Shown in pieces: positions 26,036 through 35,114 of a DNA stretch of 64,000 bases (its first letter is position 1; every line of letters begins with the position of its first letter). The stretch spans positions 1,453,972 through 1,517,971 of the forward strand of contig BPGD01000001.1 in the NCBI GenBank assembly GCA_026002855.1. The letters are read 5' to 3'. The notes under the pieces were generated by a model. That model had not been told where the DNA came from. It ran no database searches and saw nothing but the letters and a program-made list of their open reading frames with translations. Made by a program: the position numbers and the translations under genes. This DNA is from Bryobacteraceae bacterium. Lineage in GTDB: Bacteria > Acidobacteriota > Terriglobia > Bryobacterales > Bryobacteraceae.

Positions 26036-26056
26036 TCCGGCCGTTTCAGGACCGGC

Positions 26057-27217
26057 TCACTTCTTCTTCCTGGTCGCCTTCTTGGCGTCCGGATTTTCGT
26101 AGGTGGTCTCGATCTTGCCGCTGATCAGTTGCAGCAGCCCGCGGACGGCCTCGGCGTTCGGGCCGCTGGCGTCGAGCTCGAGGTACTTCTCGCAGGCCTC
26201 TTTCATGCCTTCCGGCGGGATCGGCGTGCCGTCCGGCTTGAGCTGCATCTTGCCGCTCATCGCGGTGCAGTACTGATACCAGGCAGGCGCGTACTTCGGA
26301 TCGAGCTCGGTCGCCTTCTTGAAGGCGGCGATGGCGGGCTCCACCTGGTTCGTGTTGATGTAAACCGCGCCCAGGTTGTACATGTACTTGCCGCCGCCCG
26401 GCGGGTCGAGCGCCACGGCCTTCTCGAGCTCCGCCGACGCCTCGTTCAGCTTCTTCATCTGCGCCAGCACGAGCCCGTAGTTGTTGTGCAGGCCGGCATC
26501 TCCCGGCTGGAGCTCAATGGCCTTCACATAGGCGTCAGCGGCTTTCTGGAAGAATTCATCGCGCTCGGCGCCCGTCTTGGTGCGCGCCATGCCTTCATAG
26601 GCGGCAGCCAGTTGCGCCCAGACGGCCACCTGTTTCGGGTCGATCTCGCTCGCTTTCTGAAGGTTCTCGATGGCGGTCTGATAGTCTTTCGCCTGGAGCG
26701 CGGCGTAGCCGGCGTTGAAGGCGTCGTTCAGCGCCTTGTTGCGGGCCATCTGCGCGGCGCGCTCCTTGAGCTGCTTCTCCATGGCCGCCCGTTGCTCCGG
26801 CGTCATCTCCTTAAGCACTTCCTGCGACACCTGGCCGCTCTGCTGCGCCTGCTCCATCGCCTTGCGCTTGGCCATGATCTTTTGCAGGTCGCAGAAATCC
26901 TTCAGCTCCACCGGGTCGCCCATCTGGCTGCGCACGCCGTTGAGCACGTCCATGACCTGCCCGTTGTACTCGCAGCTGATGGTGAACACGCCGCCGATTG
27001 GCATTCCGCTGTAGACCCACTCGCCCCGCTTGTTGGTCTTGGTCTGCCAGTTGCCTTTGATGTCCTTGCGTTCGATCTTGATGATGACGCCCTGGACCGG
27101 CTTGCCGTCCTCGCCTACTACCCGGCCCATGAAAGTTCCCATCTGGGCGCTCGCCAGTCCGGCGCTCACGGCGCAGACCGCCGCCCACATGACTCCACGC
27201 TGGATCGTGCGCAGCAT
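26057..27217 (-). CDS. Exported TPR protein with carboxypeptidase-like N-terminal domain
   Basis: GGAGG precedes ATG 27217 by about 9 bases. The 386-residue protein has a signal peptide ending SAGLASAQ, a small CarboxypepD_reg-like beta domain (FMGRVVGEDGKPVQGVIIKI, about residues 28-105), a charged Gln/Met/Lys linker to about 170, then four to five TPR repeats (YAALQAKDYQTAIENLQKAS, AAYEGMARTK, YVKAIELQPGDAGLHNNYGL, FKKATELDPKYAPAWYQY), and a Lys-rich end. Such periplasmic TPR proteins scaffold envelope complexes. It follows the sugar epimerase gene on the same strand after 98 bases and ends at a strong terminator. Function not recognised. Confidence 0.75.
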   Translation of the reverse strand: MLRTIQRGVMWAAVCAVSAGLASAQMGTFMGRVVGEDGKPVQGVIIKIERKDIKGNWQTKTNKRGEWVYSGMPIGGVFTISCEYNGQVMDVLNGVRSQMGDPVELKDFCDLQKIMAKRKAMEQAQQSGQVSQEVLKEMTPEQRAAMEKQLKERAAQMARNKALNDAFNAGYAALQAKDYQTAIENLQKASEIDPKQVAVWAQLAAAYEGMARTKTGAERDEFFQKAADAYVKAIELQPGDAGLHNNYGLVLAQMKKLNEASAELEKAVALDPPGGGKYMYNLGAVYINTNQVEPAIAAFKKATELDPKYAPAWYQYCTAMSGKMQLKPDGTPIPPEGMKEACEKYLELDASGPNAEAVRGLLQLISGKIETTYENPDAKKATRKKK

Positions 27218-27315
27218 TTAAAAGACCTCCGGATCCTGTTCAAACGGTCAATTTCAGCGTACTACAGCGCCTGCACGGGTTGCAGGACGCCGGCGTACGT
27301 TTTCTTCCCTTCCCC

Positions 27316-28230
27316 CTACGGCAGGAACTGCGCCAAATAGCCGCCGGCCTGAAGCAGCGCCGCCTGCCGCATCTCGAGACTGCCTTCGTAGGCACGGTCC
27401 TCCACCTCGATGCACACCGGCCCGTCGTAGACCTCCACCAGCACCGAACACAGCCGTCCCCAGTCCACATCGCCCAGGCCCGGAAGCTTCGGCGTGTGGT
27501 ATTCGAGCGGGTAGGCGAGCAGCCCGACCTCGTTCAGCCGGTCGCGGTCCAGGCGCGCGTCCTTGGCGTGGAAGTGGAACAGCCGGTCCTTAAACTCGCG
27601 CAGCACGCGCACGTAATCCATTCCCTGCCAGACGAAGTGCGAGGGATCGAAGTTGAGCCCGAAGTTCGGCGAGGGAATGTCGTTGAACATGCGCCGCCAG
27701 ATGGTCGGCGACGTGGCCAGGTTCTTTCCTCCAGGCCATTCGTCGCGTGTGAACGACATCGGGCAGTTTTCGATGGCGATCTTCACCCCGTGGTCCTCGG
27801 CGAACTTGATCAGCGGCTTCCAGGTCTTGAGAAACTGCGGCCAGTTCTCGTCAACGGTCTTCGTCTGGTCGCGGCCGATGAAGGTGTTCACGACGCCCAC
27901 GCCGAGCAGCTCAGCCGCGCGGATCACTTTCCTGATGTGTTCCACGTACACTCGCGCCTCGGCCGGGTCCGGCGCCAACGGGTTCGGATAGTAGCCGAGC
28001 CCGCTGATGGAAACGCCCGTTTCCTCGCACAGCTCCTTCACCTTCTCCGCATCGCTCTTGCGGAAATTCGTCACGTCGATGTGGGTGACGCCGGCATAGC
28101 GCCGCTCGGCCTTGCCGACGGGCCAGCACATCACCTCGACGCAGTCGAATCCGCTTTCGCCGGCGAACTCGAGCACCTGTTTCAGGTCCAGATCCGGAAG
28201 GATCGCGCTGACAAATCCAAGTTGAATCAT
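27316..28230 (-). CDS. Sugar phosphate isomerase/epimerase family TIM-barrel protein
   Basis: This 304-residue protein starts [20 protein letters not shown] with GGGAG about 9 bases upstream. It has the xylose isomerase-like (AP endonuclease 2) barrel: CVEVMCWPV near residue 35, [39 protein letters not shown] and [11 protein letters not shown]. These supply the Glu, Asp and His residues that bind a divalent metal in this family. Members interconvert keto-sugars, inosose or related compounds in the cytoplasm. It follows the GH127 gene after 32 bases and is probably cotranscribed, which suggests pentose or inositol-type metabolism. Exact substrate unknown. Confidence 0.78.
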   Translation of the reverse strand: MIQLGFVSAILPDLDLKQVLEFAGESGFDCVEVMCWPVGKAERRYAGVTHIDVTNFRKSDAEKVKELCEETGVSISGLGYYPNPLAPDPAEARVYVEHIRKVIRAAELLGVGVVNTFIGRDQTKTVDENWPQFLKTWKPLIKFAEDHGVKIAIENCPMSFTRDEWPGGKNLATSPTIWRRMFNDIPSPNFGLNFDPSHFVWQGMDYVRVLREFKDRLFHFHAKDARLDRDRLNEVGLLAYPLEYHTPKLPGLGDVDWGRLCSVLVEVYDGPVCIEVEDRAYEGSLEMRQAALLQAGGYLAQFLP

Positions 28231-28262
28231 CGGAAAGTCTCCCTCTCTACTCTACGCGCAAC

Positions 28263-30599
28263 TCATTCCACTCTCCACTGCTTCAGCTCCACGCCGCGGC
28301 CTGGCGCCATTTCCACCTCCAGGCGCACGGCCTGCGTCTCCACCGGCTCACCGTTCCACGGTTTCCAGCCATCTGCACCCGCCGTCAGGATGCGCCACGC
28401 CGGCGGCGCGCCGCCTTCGCCCCAGACGGGCTCCGCACGCCGCACCGTCTTCGGCCACGGGTAGCGGTACTCGATCCATTCTTTCGATCCGCGCGCCCCG
28501 CCGAAGCGGAACCCGGGGCGGTCGGGCGGGGCCTCGTGCGAAGCGCGCGAAGCGAGCACGATGGGCGCGTTCGGGTTCCATCGGGTTTCTCCGCCCGCCA
28601 CCGGGAACATCGTAATCCGCAGCCGCGCCGCGCCCATTGGAATCAGGGTCACCGTCTCCGGAGGCTCATCCGTCTTCACCGGGCTTTGCTGGATCTCCGC
28701 GGCGAGTCCGCTCGGCTCCAGCCGCCATTCCGGCACGCGGCGCGCCCGGACGCGGATGCGCAGCGGCGCGGCCGCCGGCTCGAACGGCTGAGCGGGCACG
28801 GGTCTGGCGGGCTCGACCGCGGGCGCGGCGCTCAGATCCAGCGCATAATTCCAGGCCGACTTCGGAAAAACCTCGTACTGTTTCCAGTCTCCTTCGCCTC
28901 CATATGGACGCCAGTCTTCTTCGATGTCCAGTGAAAAAGCCAGCGGTCCGTAATGCACCGAAGCGGCGTTCATCCGCTCCGGCCAGCGCCGCAGCTCCAC
29001 CTGGCGCGGCAGCACCAGCTCGACGCGGTCGCCCCGCCTCCAGCGGCGCTCCAGCGTCACCCACCGGGCGCCCGCCGGCAGCGGCTGCTCAGACCCGTTC
29101 AGGCTCAGCCGCGGCTCCCGCGCCCAGGAGGGGATGCGCAGCGAAAGCGGGAACTGCGCCGGCGTCCTGAGGTCCACCGTCAACCGCACGGTGTCGCCGA
29201 AGGGATAGTCCGTTTCTTCGCGGATCACCACCTCCTCGCCCTGCGCCACGTGCGCCCGCACGGTGTTCGGCGAATAGAAGACGGCGGCCAGCCCGTTGCC
29301 GCCGGTGGCCATCCACTGCCGCTCGGCGAAATACGGCCAGCCCATCGCCGCGTTGTGCTGGCAGCAGCGGTACCCGTACGGGTTGTAGCTGAACATGTCG
29401 CCACTGTTGTCGATCGCCGGCGCCTTGTTGCGGCGGTCCAGTTGAGGCTGGTTGGGCGCGGTGAGGTAATGGAGCCCGCGCAGGTCGGCCGTCATGGAAG
29501 CGGGCAGGGAATTGAAGGCAATCTCTTCGGCGCGCTCGGCCCATTTTGCGTCGCCTGTGATCGAAAGGAGCATTTCGTGGCTGAACATCAGTTCGACCCA
29601 TGTGCAGGTTTCCGTCCCCTGCCGCGGGCCGCGGAATCCCGGACGCGCGTTTTCATCGGCCGCGAAGCCGCCGCCGGGGCCGTTTCCGTACAGCCGCATC
29701 ATCGTGTCGTAGTTGCGCTCGGCCGCGCGCAGGTAGCGGGGGTCGTGGGTCTGCTGGAAATACTGGGCGGGTTCGCGGAAGCACTGGCCGAAATTCACGC
29801 CGTGCCAGGAGGCGATGCCGCCTGTCCAGTCGGCGGTGCGCTCGTGGTTGACGCGCGCCGCATCCAGCAGCCAGCTCTCTCCGGTCTGCGAGTAGAGCCA
29901 GTAGATGTGGTCGAGGTTGTCCCCGCCGCGGTATTTCTGCCAGCTTGCCGGCAGCAGGTTTTCGAGCGGCTGCGCCTGGAACCAGCGGTAGTAGCGCAGC
30001 AGGAATTCCGGCACGCGCCGGTCGCCGGTGGCCTCGTAATGCGTGCGGAGCACGTAAATCATCACCATGTTCGGCCAAAGGTCCAGCGCCTCCAGCCGCC
30101 CCAGCGTGTGCTCGCCGACGAGGTTGGTGGCGGGTCCGAACCAGCCGTCCTCGCGCTGCGAGCCGAGCACGGCCTCCACCCACTGGCGGCTTTCTTCGAG
30201 GATGCGCCGGTCGCGCAGCACATGGCCGAGGTTGATGTAGCCTTTCAGCCAGTACGGCAGCTCCTCCCAGCCGAACCGCCCGTGCCCCTGCGGATCCAGC
30301 CATGCGTTGCCTTCGCGGCGGCAGTACTGGCTCAGCTCGGGCAGTCTTCCACTGAAGCCGCGCGCCATGCGGCGGAGTTGCTCGCTGAGCCATCCGGCGG
30401 GCTCCACCGCGCCCACGGGAAGTTTCACAAGCGGCAGCGGGCGCAGCGGCGGGCGGTTGCCCGGATACAGCGTGTTCTGACCGGGCGGCAGCCCTGCGCG
30501 CAGCGCGCCGGTCGCCGGCCCCGGCCCGCCAGAGGCGGGCCCTGGCTGCGCCTGCGCGGCCACAAGCGCCAGCATCAGCATCAGCGGGGCGTGCTTCAT
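28263..30599 (-). CDS. GH127-family glycoside hydrolase (beta-L-arabinofuranosidase type)
   Basis: The start at ATG 30599 yields MKHAPLMLMLALVAAQAQ, a signal peptide; the frame is open further upstream but overlaps the divergent gene. The 778-residue protein matches the former DUF1680 family: a six-hairpin barrel with GWLSEQLRRMARGFSGRLPE, GNLDHIYWLYSQ-type segments, TETCTWVEL near residue 330 and YRCCQHN near 411. The Glu, Cys and paired Cys correspond to the catalytic and zinc-binding residues of HypBA1, which releases L-arabinose from beta-1,2-arabinofuranosides. Substrate range in the family is broad. It heads a unit with the epimerase gene and suggests use of plant cell-wall glycoprotein sugars. 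Confidence 0.82.
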   Translation of the reverse strand: MKHAPLMLMLALVAAQAQPGPASGGPGPATGALRAGLPPGQNTLYPGNRPPLRPLPLVKLPVGAVEPAGWLSEQLRRMARGFSGRLPELSQYCRREGNAWLDPQGHGRFGWEELPYWLKGYINLGHVLRDRRILEESRQWVEAVLGSQREDGWFGPATNLVGEHTLGRLEALDLWPNMVMIYVLRTHYEATGDRRVPEFLLRYYRWFQAQPLENLLPASWQKYRGGDNLDHIYWLYSQTGESWLLDAARVNHERTADWTGGIASWHGVNFGQCFREPAQYFQQTHDPRYLRAAERNYDTMMRLYGNGPGGGFAADENARPGFRGPRQGTETCTWVELMFSHEMLLSITGDAKWAERAEEIAFNSLPASMTADLRGLHYLTAPNQPQLDRRNKAPAIDNSGDMFSYNPYGYRCCQHNAAMGWPYFAERQWMATGGNGLAAVFYSPNTVRAHVAQGEEVVIREETDYPFGDTVRLTVDLRTPAQFPLSLRIPSWAREPRLSLNGSEQPLPAGARWVTLERRWRRGDRVELVLPRQVELRRWPERMNAASVHYGPLAFSLDIEEDWRPYGGEGDWKQYEVFPKSAWNYALDLSAAPAVEPARPVPAQPFEPAAAPLRIRVRARRVPEWRLEPSGLAAEIQQSPVKTDEPPETVTLIPMGAARLRITMFPVAGGETRWNPNAPIVLASRASHEAPPDRPGFRFGGARGSKEWIEYRYPWPKTVRRAEPVWGEGGAPPAWRILTAGADGWKPWNGEPVETQAVRLEVEMAPGRGVELKQWRVE

Positions 30600-30674
30600 G
30601 CCGCCAGCATACTGAAAGCGGGAACCGCACGCACCGGGTTTTCGTATCCTGAATCGACGGCCGGGGGGCCTGCA

Positions 30675-31286
30675 ATGGACACGCTGGAGATGTTGGCGCT
30701 TGCGCTCGGCGGCGGGGTCGCCGCGGGGCTGCGGCTGTATGCCACCGTGCTGGGGCTGGGGCTCGCCATCCGCCTCGGGTGGCTGGCGCTGCCAGAAGCG
30801 CTGCGCGGGCTGGAGGTGCTCGCTCATCCGGCGGTGCTTGCCATCGCGGCGGCAGCCTATGTCGCCGAGTTCGTCAGCGACAAGATTCCCTGGTTTGACT
30901 CGCTGTGGGACGCGGTTCACACCTTCATCCGCCCCGTTGGCGCGGCCATGCTGGGCGCGGCCGCGTTCGCCTCGCTCGATCCGGTGGCGCGCGTCTCGCT
31001 GACGCTGCTCGCCGGCGGCGCGGCGGCCTCGGCGCACGCCTCCAAGGCGGCGCTCCGGTTCGCCGTCAACCACAGCCCGGAGCCGTTTTCCAACTGGGCG
31101 CTGAGCTTGGCCGGCGATTTTGCCGCGCCCGCGCTGCTGTGGCTCACGTTCACGCACCCGCTCGCCGTGCTGGTGGCGGTGGGCCTTTTTCTCGCCGTGT
31201 TCGCGTGGCTGGCGGTGAAGATCTTCCGCCTCATCGGGCGCGGGCTGCGGGAGCTGCGCGCCCGCTGGTTCACCTCATCCGCCTGA
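30675..31286 (+). CDS. DUF4126-family membrane protein
   Basis: ATG 30675 gives a 203-residue protein; the same frame is open for 1.7 kb upstream but that part is antisense to GH127. About five hydrophobic segments are visible, with LALGGGVAAGLRLYATVLGL at the N terminus, YVAEFVSDKIPWFDSLWDAV in a loop, and ASAHASKAALRFAVNHSPEP, typical of the DUF4126 family. No function is known to me for the family. It is divergent from GH127 (75 bases) and its 3' end overlaps the convergent GT4 gene by 12 bases. Confidence 0.75.
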   Translation: MDTLEMLALALGGGVAAGLRLYATVLGLGLAIRLGWLALPEALRGLEVLAHPAVLAIAAAAYVAEFVSDKIPWFDSLWDAVHTFIRPVGAAMLGAAAFASLDPVARVSLTLLAGGAAASAHASKAALRFAVNHSPEPFSNWALSLAGDFAAPALLWLTFTHPLAVLVAVGLFLAVFAWLAVKIFRLIGRGLRELRARWFTSSA

Positions 31287-32405
31287 GAGGCATTCTCCGT
31301 AGAGTGTCCGCCACCGTTCCACCATCCGCTCGAGCGAATACTCGCGCTCGCAGCGAACGCGGTTCAGCGCGCCCGCCGCGCGCCGCAGCTCCGGTTGAGA
31401 CGCCCACTCGCGGAGCGCGCCGACGTAAGCATCGAGGTCACCCACCGGCACGATGGCCGGCAGGTCCGGCGAGGCGAGAATCTCGCGCGTATCGCCAGCG
31501 TCGGTGCACAGCGCCGGCAATCCGCTGGCCATTGCCTCCAGAAGCGCCAGCGGCATCTGCTCCGTGAGCGAGCTCATCACGAACAGGTCCAGCATGCGGT
31601 ACCACGGCGCCGGATCGACGGCGCCGGGAAACAGCACCCGACCGCCGAGCCCGAGCTCGTTGGCCAGCTCCCTCAGCCGCGCGCGTTCCGGGCCCTCGCC
31701 GGCGATGATCAGACGGCTGGCCGGGATGGCCGCCGCCGAGAATGCGCGCAGGAGGAAGGCATAGTTTTTCTCCGGCCGCAGATGTCCGACGGTGCCGGCG
31801 ACGAATTCGTCTTCGCCGATGCCCAGCTCGCGCCGCAGCGCCGGGTTGCGGCCGGGCCGGAACCTCAGGCAATCGACCCCGTTCGGGATGCGCACCACCT
31901 TGCGCCGCGGCAGGCGGTACACTTCCAGCGCGATCCGCTCGAGCGTCCGTGACGGCACGGCCACGCGCCGCGCAAAGGGCAGCACCAGCCGCCGCGCCCA
32001 CACGCGGCGCGCCCTCAATCCGCCGGCCTCGTCAGCGCCGAAACCGTCCTCGGTGTGGAGCAGCGGCGTGCGGGCCAGCACCGCGCCGGCGGCGGCATCA
32101 AACGCGCCCCAGTTGTAGGTCTGAACCAGCGCGGGCCGAAGCCGCCGGATCAGCCGCGCAAAGGCGGACGGGCCGCTGCCCGGCGGCACATCGACCAGTT
32201 CCCATTCGACGTCCGGCTCAAGCAGCGCCTGCGCGGAGGCGCGTCCGGAGATCGGCGCAATCCAGTGGCGGAACTCGCCGCGCATGGCGTTGGCGAGCCG
32301 GACCAGCCGCATCTCCGCGCCGCCGGTTTCAAAGCCCCACATCACATGCAGGATCGCCGGCCTGTCCGGGCGCGCTCCGCCGCTTGCAGCTCCCACGCCG
32401 CACAT
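31275..32405 (-). CDS. GT4-family glycosyltransferase
   Basis: This 376-residue protein has a GT-B fold: ILHVMWGFETGGAEMRLVRL near residue 18, PNGVDCLRFRPGRN, GTVGHLRPEKNYAFLLRAFS, RLIIAGEGPERARLRELANE, FVMSSLTEQMPLALLEAMAS and VPVGDLDAYVGAL. The EQMPLALLE segment is the nucleotide-sugar binding E-x7-E-like region of the family. These enzymes transfer sugars from nucleotide donors in the cytoplasm during polysaccharide or glycolipid synthesis. There is no polysaccharide cluster around it, so acceptor and donor are open. The start could be some residues further downstream. Confidence 0.85.
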   Translation of the reverse strand: MCGVGAASGGARPDRPAILHVMWGFETGGAEMRLVRLANAMRGEFRHWIAPISGRASAQALLEPDVEWELVDVPPGSGPSAFARLIRRLRPALVQTYNWGAFDAAAGAVLARTPLLHTEDGFGADEAGGLRARRVWARRLVLPFARRVAVPSRTLERIALEVYRLPRRKVVRIPNGVDCLRFRPGRNPALRRELGIGEDEFVAGTVGHLRPEKNYAFLLRAFSAAAIPASRLIIAGEGPERARLRELANELGLGGRVLFPGAVDPAPWYRMLDLFVMSSLTEQMPLALLEAMASGLPALCTDAGDTREILASPDLPAIVPVGDLDAYVGALREWASQPELRRAAGALNRVRCEREYSLERMVERWRTLYGECLSGG

Positions 32406-32531
32406 TGTCGCACGCCGCCCTGCACGTTCCCCAGCGGCGCATGGAGCCGTGAGCAGCGCGCAGCGGCGGTTCAGCGCGCCAGGCGTGGCGCTTCCGGCCG
32501 CGGGGCCGCATGGGCAGCGGCGCTGATACGC

Positions 32532-33899
32532 CTAGACCGAAGGCTCTTTCTTCGGGCCCAGCGGGTGGTTCTTGCCGTCGCCCTCATACGACGGCCGCGC
32601 CGGCGAGCGTCGCGTTCGACGGCGCGCGGCCGCATCATAGAGCTCCAGCTCGCCCTTGCGGTAGCTTTCGCAACCGAGCATCACCGAAAGCATGATCTGG
32701 TGCGCCAGCTCCGGCCCCAGCACCGGCGTCTTCCGCGTGCGCATGCACTCGAAGAAATTGTCCGTGTGACGGCGCTGCATCTCGCGCTGCGCGTTCGGGA
32801 ACTCGAAGGTGCGCGTCTCGGTGGAGCGGTTCAGCGCCCTGGCGACGGACATCTCCGGCGTGACGATTACGCGCTCGTTTTCGACGACGATCGTGCCCGA
32901 ATGGCCGTAGATGGCCTGCGGCAGGTAGCGGTTCGGCGCAGCGTTGGCCATCGAGCCGGCGACCATGATCATGAAGTTCGGATACTCGATCAGGAGCGCA
33001 AGCGTGTCCGGCACTTCGCGATCCTTCTGCACGTAGATGCCGCCGCCCCCGGCCACGCGCGTCGGATAGGCCGGCCCCATCGCGAACAGAATCGGGCCGA
33101 CGCGGTGGTAGTACAGGTCGCTGGCGATGCCGTTCGAGTAGTCCCAATACTTGCGCCACCGGAAGAAGCGCTCGGCGCTGAAGGGCCGCCTCGGGGCGGG
33201 GCCGAGCCAGCGCTTCCAGTCAATCGTCTCCGGGGATGCTTCCTCGTCGATGTAATAGTTCCACTCGCCAACCACCGAGTTGCGGCTGTATGTGGTCTGC
33301 GCCCACAGCAGTTCGCCGATGGCTCCCTCGCCGATCAGCTCCTTGACCTTGTGCCAGCGGGCATCGGAGAGGAACTGGCTGCCCACCTGGAGCACGCGGT
33401 TGTAGCGCGCCGCCGCCTCCATCACCTGGGCGCTTTCATCGACAGTGAGCGTGCTCGGCTTCTGGAGATAGACGTCCTTGCCGGCGGCGAAGGCGTCGAT
33501 GGCCATCTGCGCATGCCAGTGGTCGGGCGTGGCAATGAGCACGCAGTCGATGTCCGGCCGCGCCAGCAGCTCGCGGTATTCGATGTAGATGTCCCTGTCC
33601 TCGAGCTTCGAAATCGCTTTGGCGCGCTCGCGGTGGCGTTTGTACACATCGCAGACGGCGGCCACTTCGATGTCCTTCGTCTCCTCCTGCTGGCGGACGA
33701 AGGCGCGCAGATGGCCGGTGCCCATGATGCCGACGCCGATCATGCCGATGCGGATACGGTCGTTGGCGCCGAGCACGCGCGAGGCGCTGCGGGCAGTGAC
33801 CGAGGGCTTGATCTTCTTCGCCTGGGCCTGCCGCGCGGCGGCCAGCGAGCCGGCCGCGGCCAGGAACAGGCGGCGGGTTGTGGAATTGTCAGGATTCAT
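32532..33899 (-). CDS. Gfo/Idh/MocA oxidoreductase with Tat signal
   Basis: The 455-residue protein starts with a twin-arginine signal (STTRRLFLAAAGSLAAA), then the Rossmann part IRIGMIGVGIMGTGHLRAF, AAVCDVYKRHR, VLIATPDHWHAQMAIDAFAA and KDVYLQKPSTLTVDES, where the usual EKP is QKP. The C-terminal part has GQ-free substrate-domain segments such as NYYIDEEASPETIDWKRWLG. Members oxidise or reduce sugars and cyclitols with NAD(P). GGGAGG lies 16 bases before the ATG. It follows a second family member after 24 bases in the same operon. Export of these proteins is a recurring trait in Acidobacteriota and Planctomycetes. Confidence 0.85.
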   Translation of the reverse strand: MNPDNSTTRRLFLAAAGSLAAARQAQAKKIKPSVTARSASRVLGANDRIRIGMIGVGIMGTGHLRAFVRQQEETKDIEVAAVCDVYKRHRERAKAISKLEDRDIYIEYRELLARPDIDCVLIATPDHWHAQMAIDAFAAGKDVYLQKPSTLTVDESAQVMEAAARYNRVLQVGSQFLSDARWHKVKELIGEGAIGELLWAQTTYSRNSVVGEWNYYIDEEASPETIDWKRWLGPAPRRPFSAERFFRWRKYWDYSNGIASDLYYHRVGPILFAMGPAYPTRVAGGGGIYVQKDREVPDTLALLIEYPNFMIMVAGSMANAAPNRYLPQAIYGHSGTIVVENERVIVTPEMSVARALNRSTETRTFEFPNAQREMQRRHTDNFFECMRTRKTPVLGPELAHQIMLSVMLGCESYRKGELELYDAAARRRTRRSPARPSYEGDGKNHPLGPKKEPSV

Positions 33900-33923
33900 G
33901 TTGAAAAAAGCAAAACCTCCCTA

Positions 33924-35090
33924 TTATGTTTCCACACGCCGGGCCGCGGCGTTCCACTTCAGCCGCCGCCCGCTGCGGAGCGAATCGAGCGCCATCGCGA
34001 GCACGATCACGACGGCCAGCCCCGCTTCCACCGGCGCATTCGGCTCGCGGCGCGTGCGCACGCATTCGAGGAAGTTCCGGATATGCTCCCGCGTCGCCGC
34101 GGCGAACGAGCCCGGCCGCGTCTCCTCGCGCTCCGGCACCAGCTCGGGCGCGGCCGTTTCCGGATAGAGCCGGAATTGCTCGCGTCCCACGTCGAGCCGC
34201 GCCCGGGAGCCGTGAAACTGCACGAGCTGGTCCTGCCGCGGGTGGTAACGCATGGCCTTGTAGCCGAGCGTGAAGACGGCAAAGTAGTTCTCCGGGTATT
34301 CGATGAGAATGGAGGCCGTGTCGGGGACTTCAGCCCCTTCCAGATTGACGCGGCCGCCGGAGCAGGTGACCGCCAGCGGGGCGTGCGAGTCGAGAAACCA
34401 GTGGAAGACGTCCACCATGTGCGCGGCCTGGCCCACCAGCAGCCCGCCCGAATACTCGTAGAACCAGTACCAGTGGAAAAATCGCATTGGATCCAGGGGC
34501 CGGCGCGGGGCGGGCCCGAGCCACTGGTCCCAGTCGAGCTCGCCTTCGAGCCGGCGCGGCGCAAGCGGCGGCTGATGGTTGAGCCACCAGGAATTGACCA
34601 GTCGCACATCGCCGAGGCGGCCGGAGGCGACAATGCCGCGGGCCTGCTGGAACAGCGGCGCGCTGCGGCGCTGCGTGCCCACCTGGACGATCCGCTTCGT
34701 CCGGCGCACGGCATCCACCACCTGAAACGCTTCGTCGATGGTGTGCGTGAGAGGCTTCTCGACGTAGACATCCTTACCCGCCTCCACCGCGTCGATCACC
34801 ATGCGGGCGTGCCAGTGGTCCGGCGTGGCAATGATGACGGCGTCGAGCGAGCGGTCTTCGAGCAGGCGGCGATAGTCGCTGTAGGCGCGGGCGCCGCTGC
34901 TGGCCTCTTTCAGGCCCGCCTCGAGATTGGGCCGGTAGACGTCGCAGACGGCGGCGATTTCGGCGCCGATCTCCCTGAATTCGGCCGTGAGGTAACGTCC
35001 GCGGCCGCCGGCGCCGATGACGCCGGCGCGGATGCGGTCCGGCGGCTGAAGAAACACGCCGGCGGAGCAGAGAAACGTGCGGCGCTGCAT
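33924..35090 (-). CDS. Gfo/Idh/MocA oxidoreductase with Tat-like signal
   Basis: I start at ATG 35090 (MQRRTFLCSAGVFLQ), a short twin-arginine-like leader; a GTG two codons earlier is possible. The 388-residue protein has RAGVIGAGGRGRYLTAEFRE, AAVCDVYRPNLE, VIIATPDHWHARMVIDAVEA, KDVYVEKPLTHTIDEAFQVV and WDQWLGPAPRRPLDPMRFF, close in layout to the next gene, so the two are probably ancient duplicates. Unlike its neighbour it keeps the consensus EKP. It lies between the NadD-like gene and the other oxidoreductase gene, with 24 bases on either side. Substrate not identifiable; sugar or cyclitol oxidation is likely. Confidence 0.84.
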   Translation of the reverse strand: MQRRTFLCSAGVFLQPPDRIRAGVIGAGGRGRYLTAEFREIGAEIAAVCDVYRPNLEAGLKEASSGARAYSDYRRLLEDRSLDAVIIATPDHWHARMVIDAVEAGKDVYVEKPLTHTIDEAFQVVDAVRRTKRIVQVGTQRRSAPLFQQARGIVASGRLGDVRLVNSWWLNHQPPLAPRRLEGELDWDQWLGPAPRRPLDPMRFFHWYWFYEYSGGLLVGQAAHMVDVFHWFLDSHAPLAVTCSGGRVNLEGAEVPDTASILIEYPENYFAVFTLGYKAMRYHPRQDQLVQFHGSRARLDVGREQFRLYPETAAPELVPEREETRPGSFAAATREHIRNFLECVRTRREPNAPVEAGLAVVIVLAMALDSLRSGRRLKWNAAARRVET

Positions 35091-35114
35091 GGGCACAGTC
35101 TATCGCCGTGCGCC

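Noticed and set aside
28953-30674. Upstream extension of the DUF4126 gene
   Set aside because: The frame is open but antisense to GH127; only the part from ATG 30675 has membrane-protein character.
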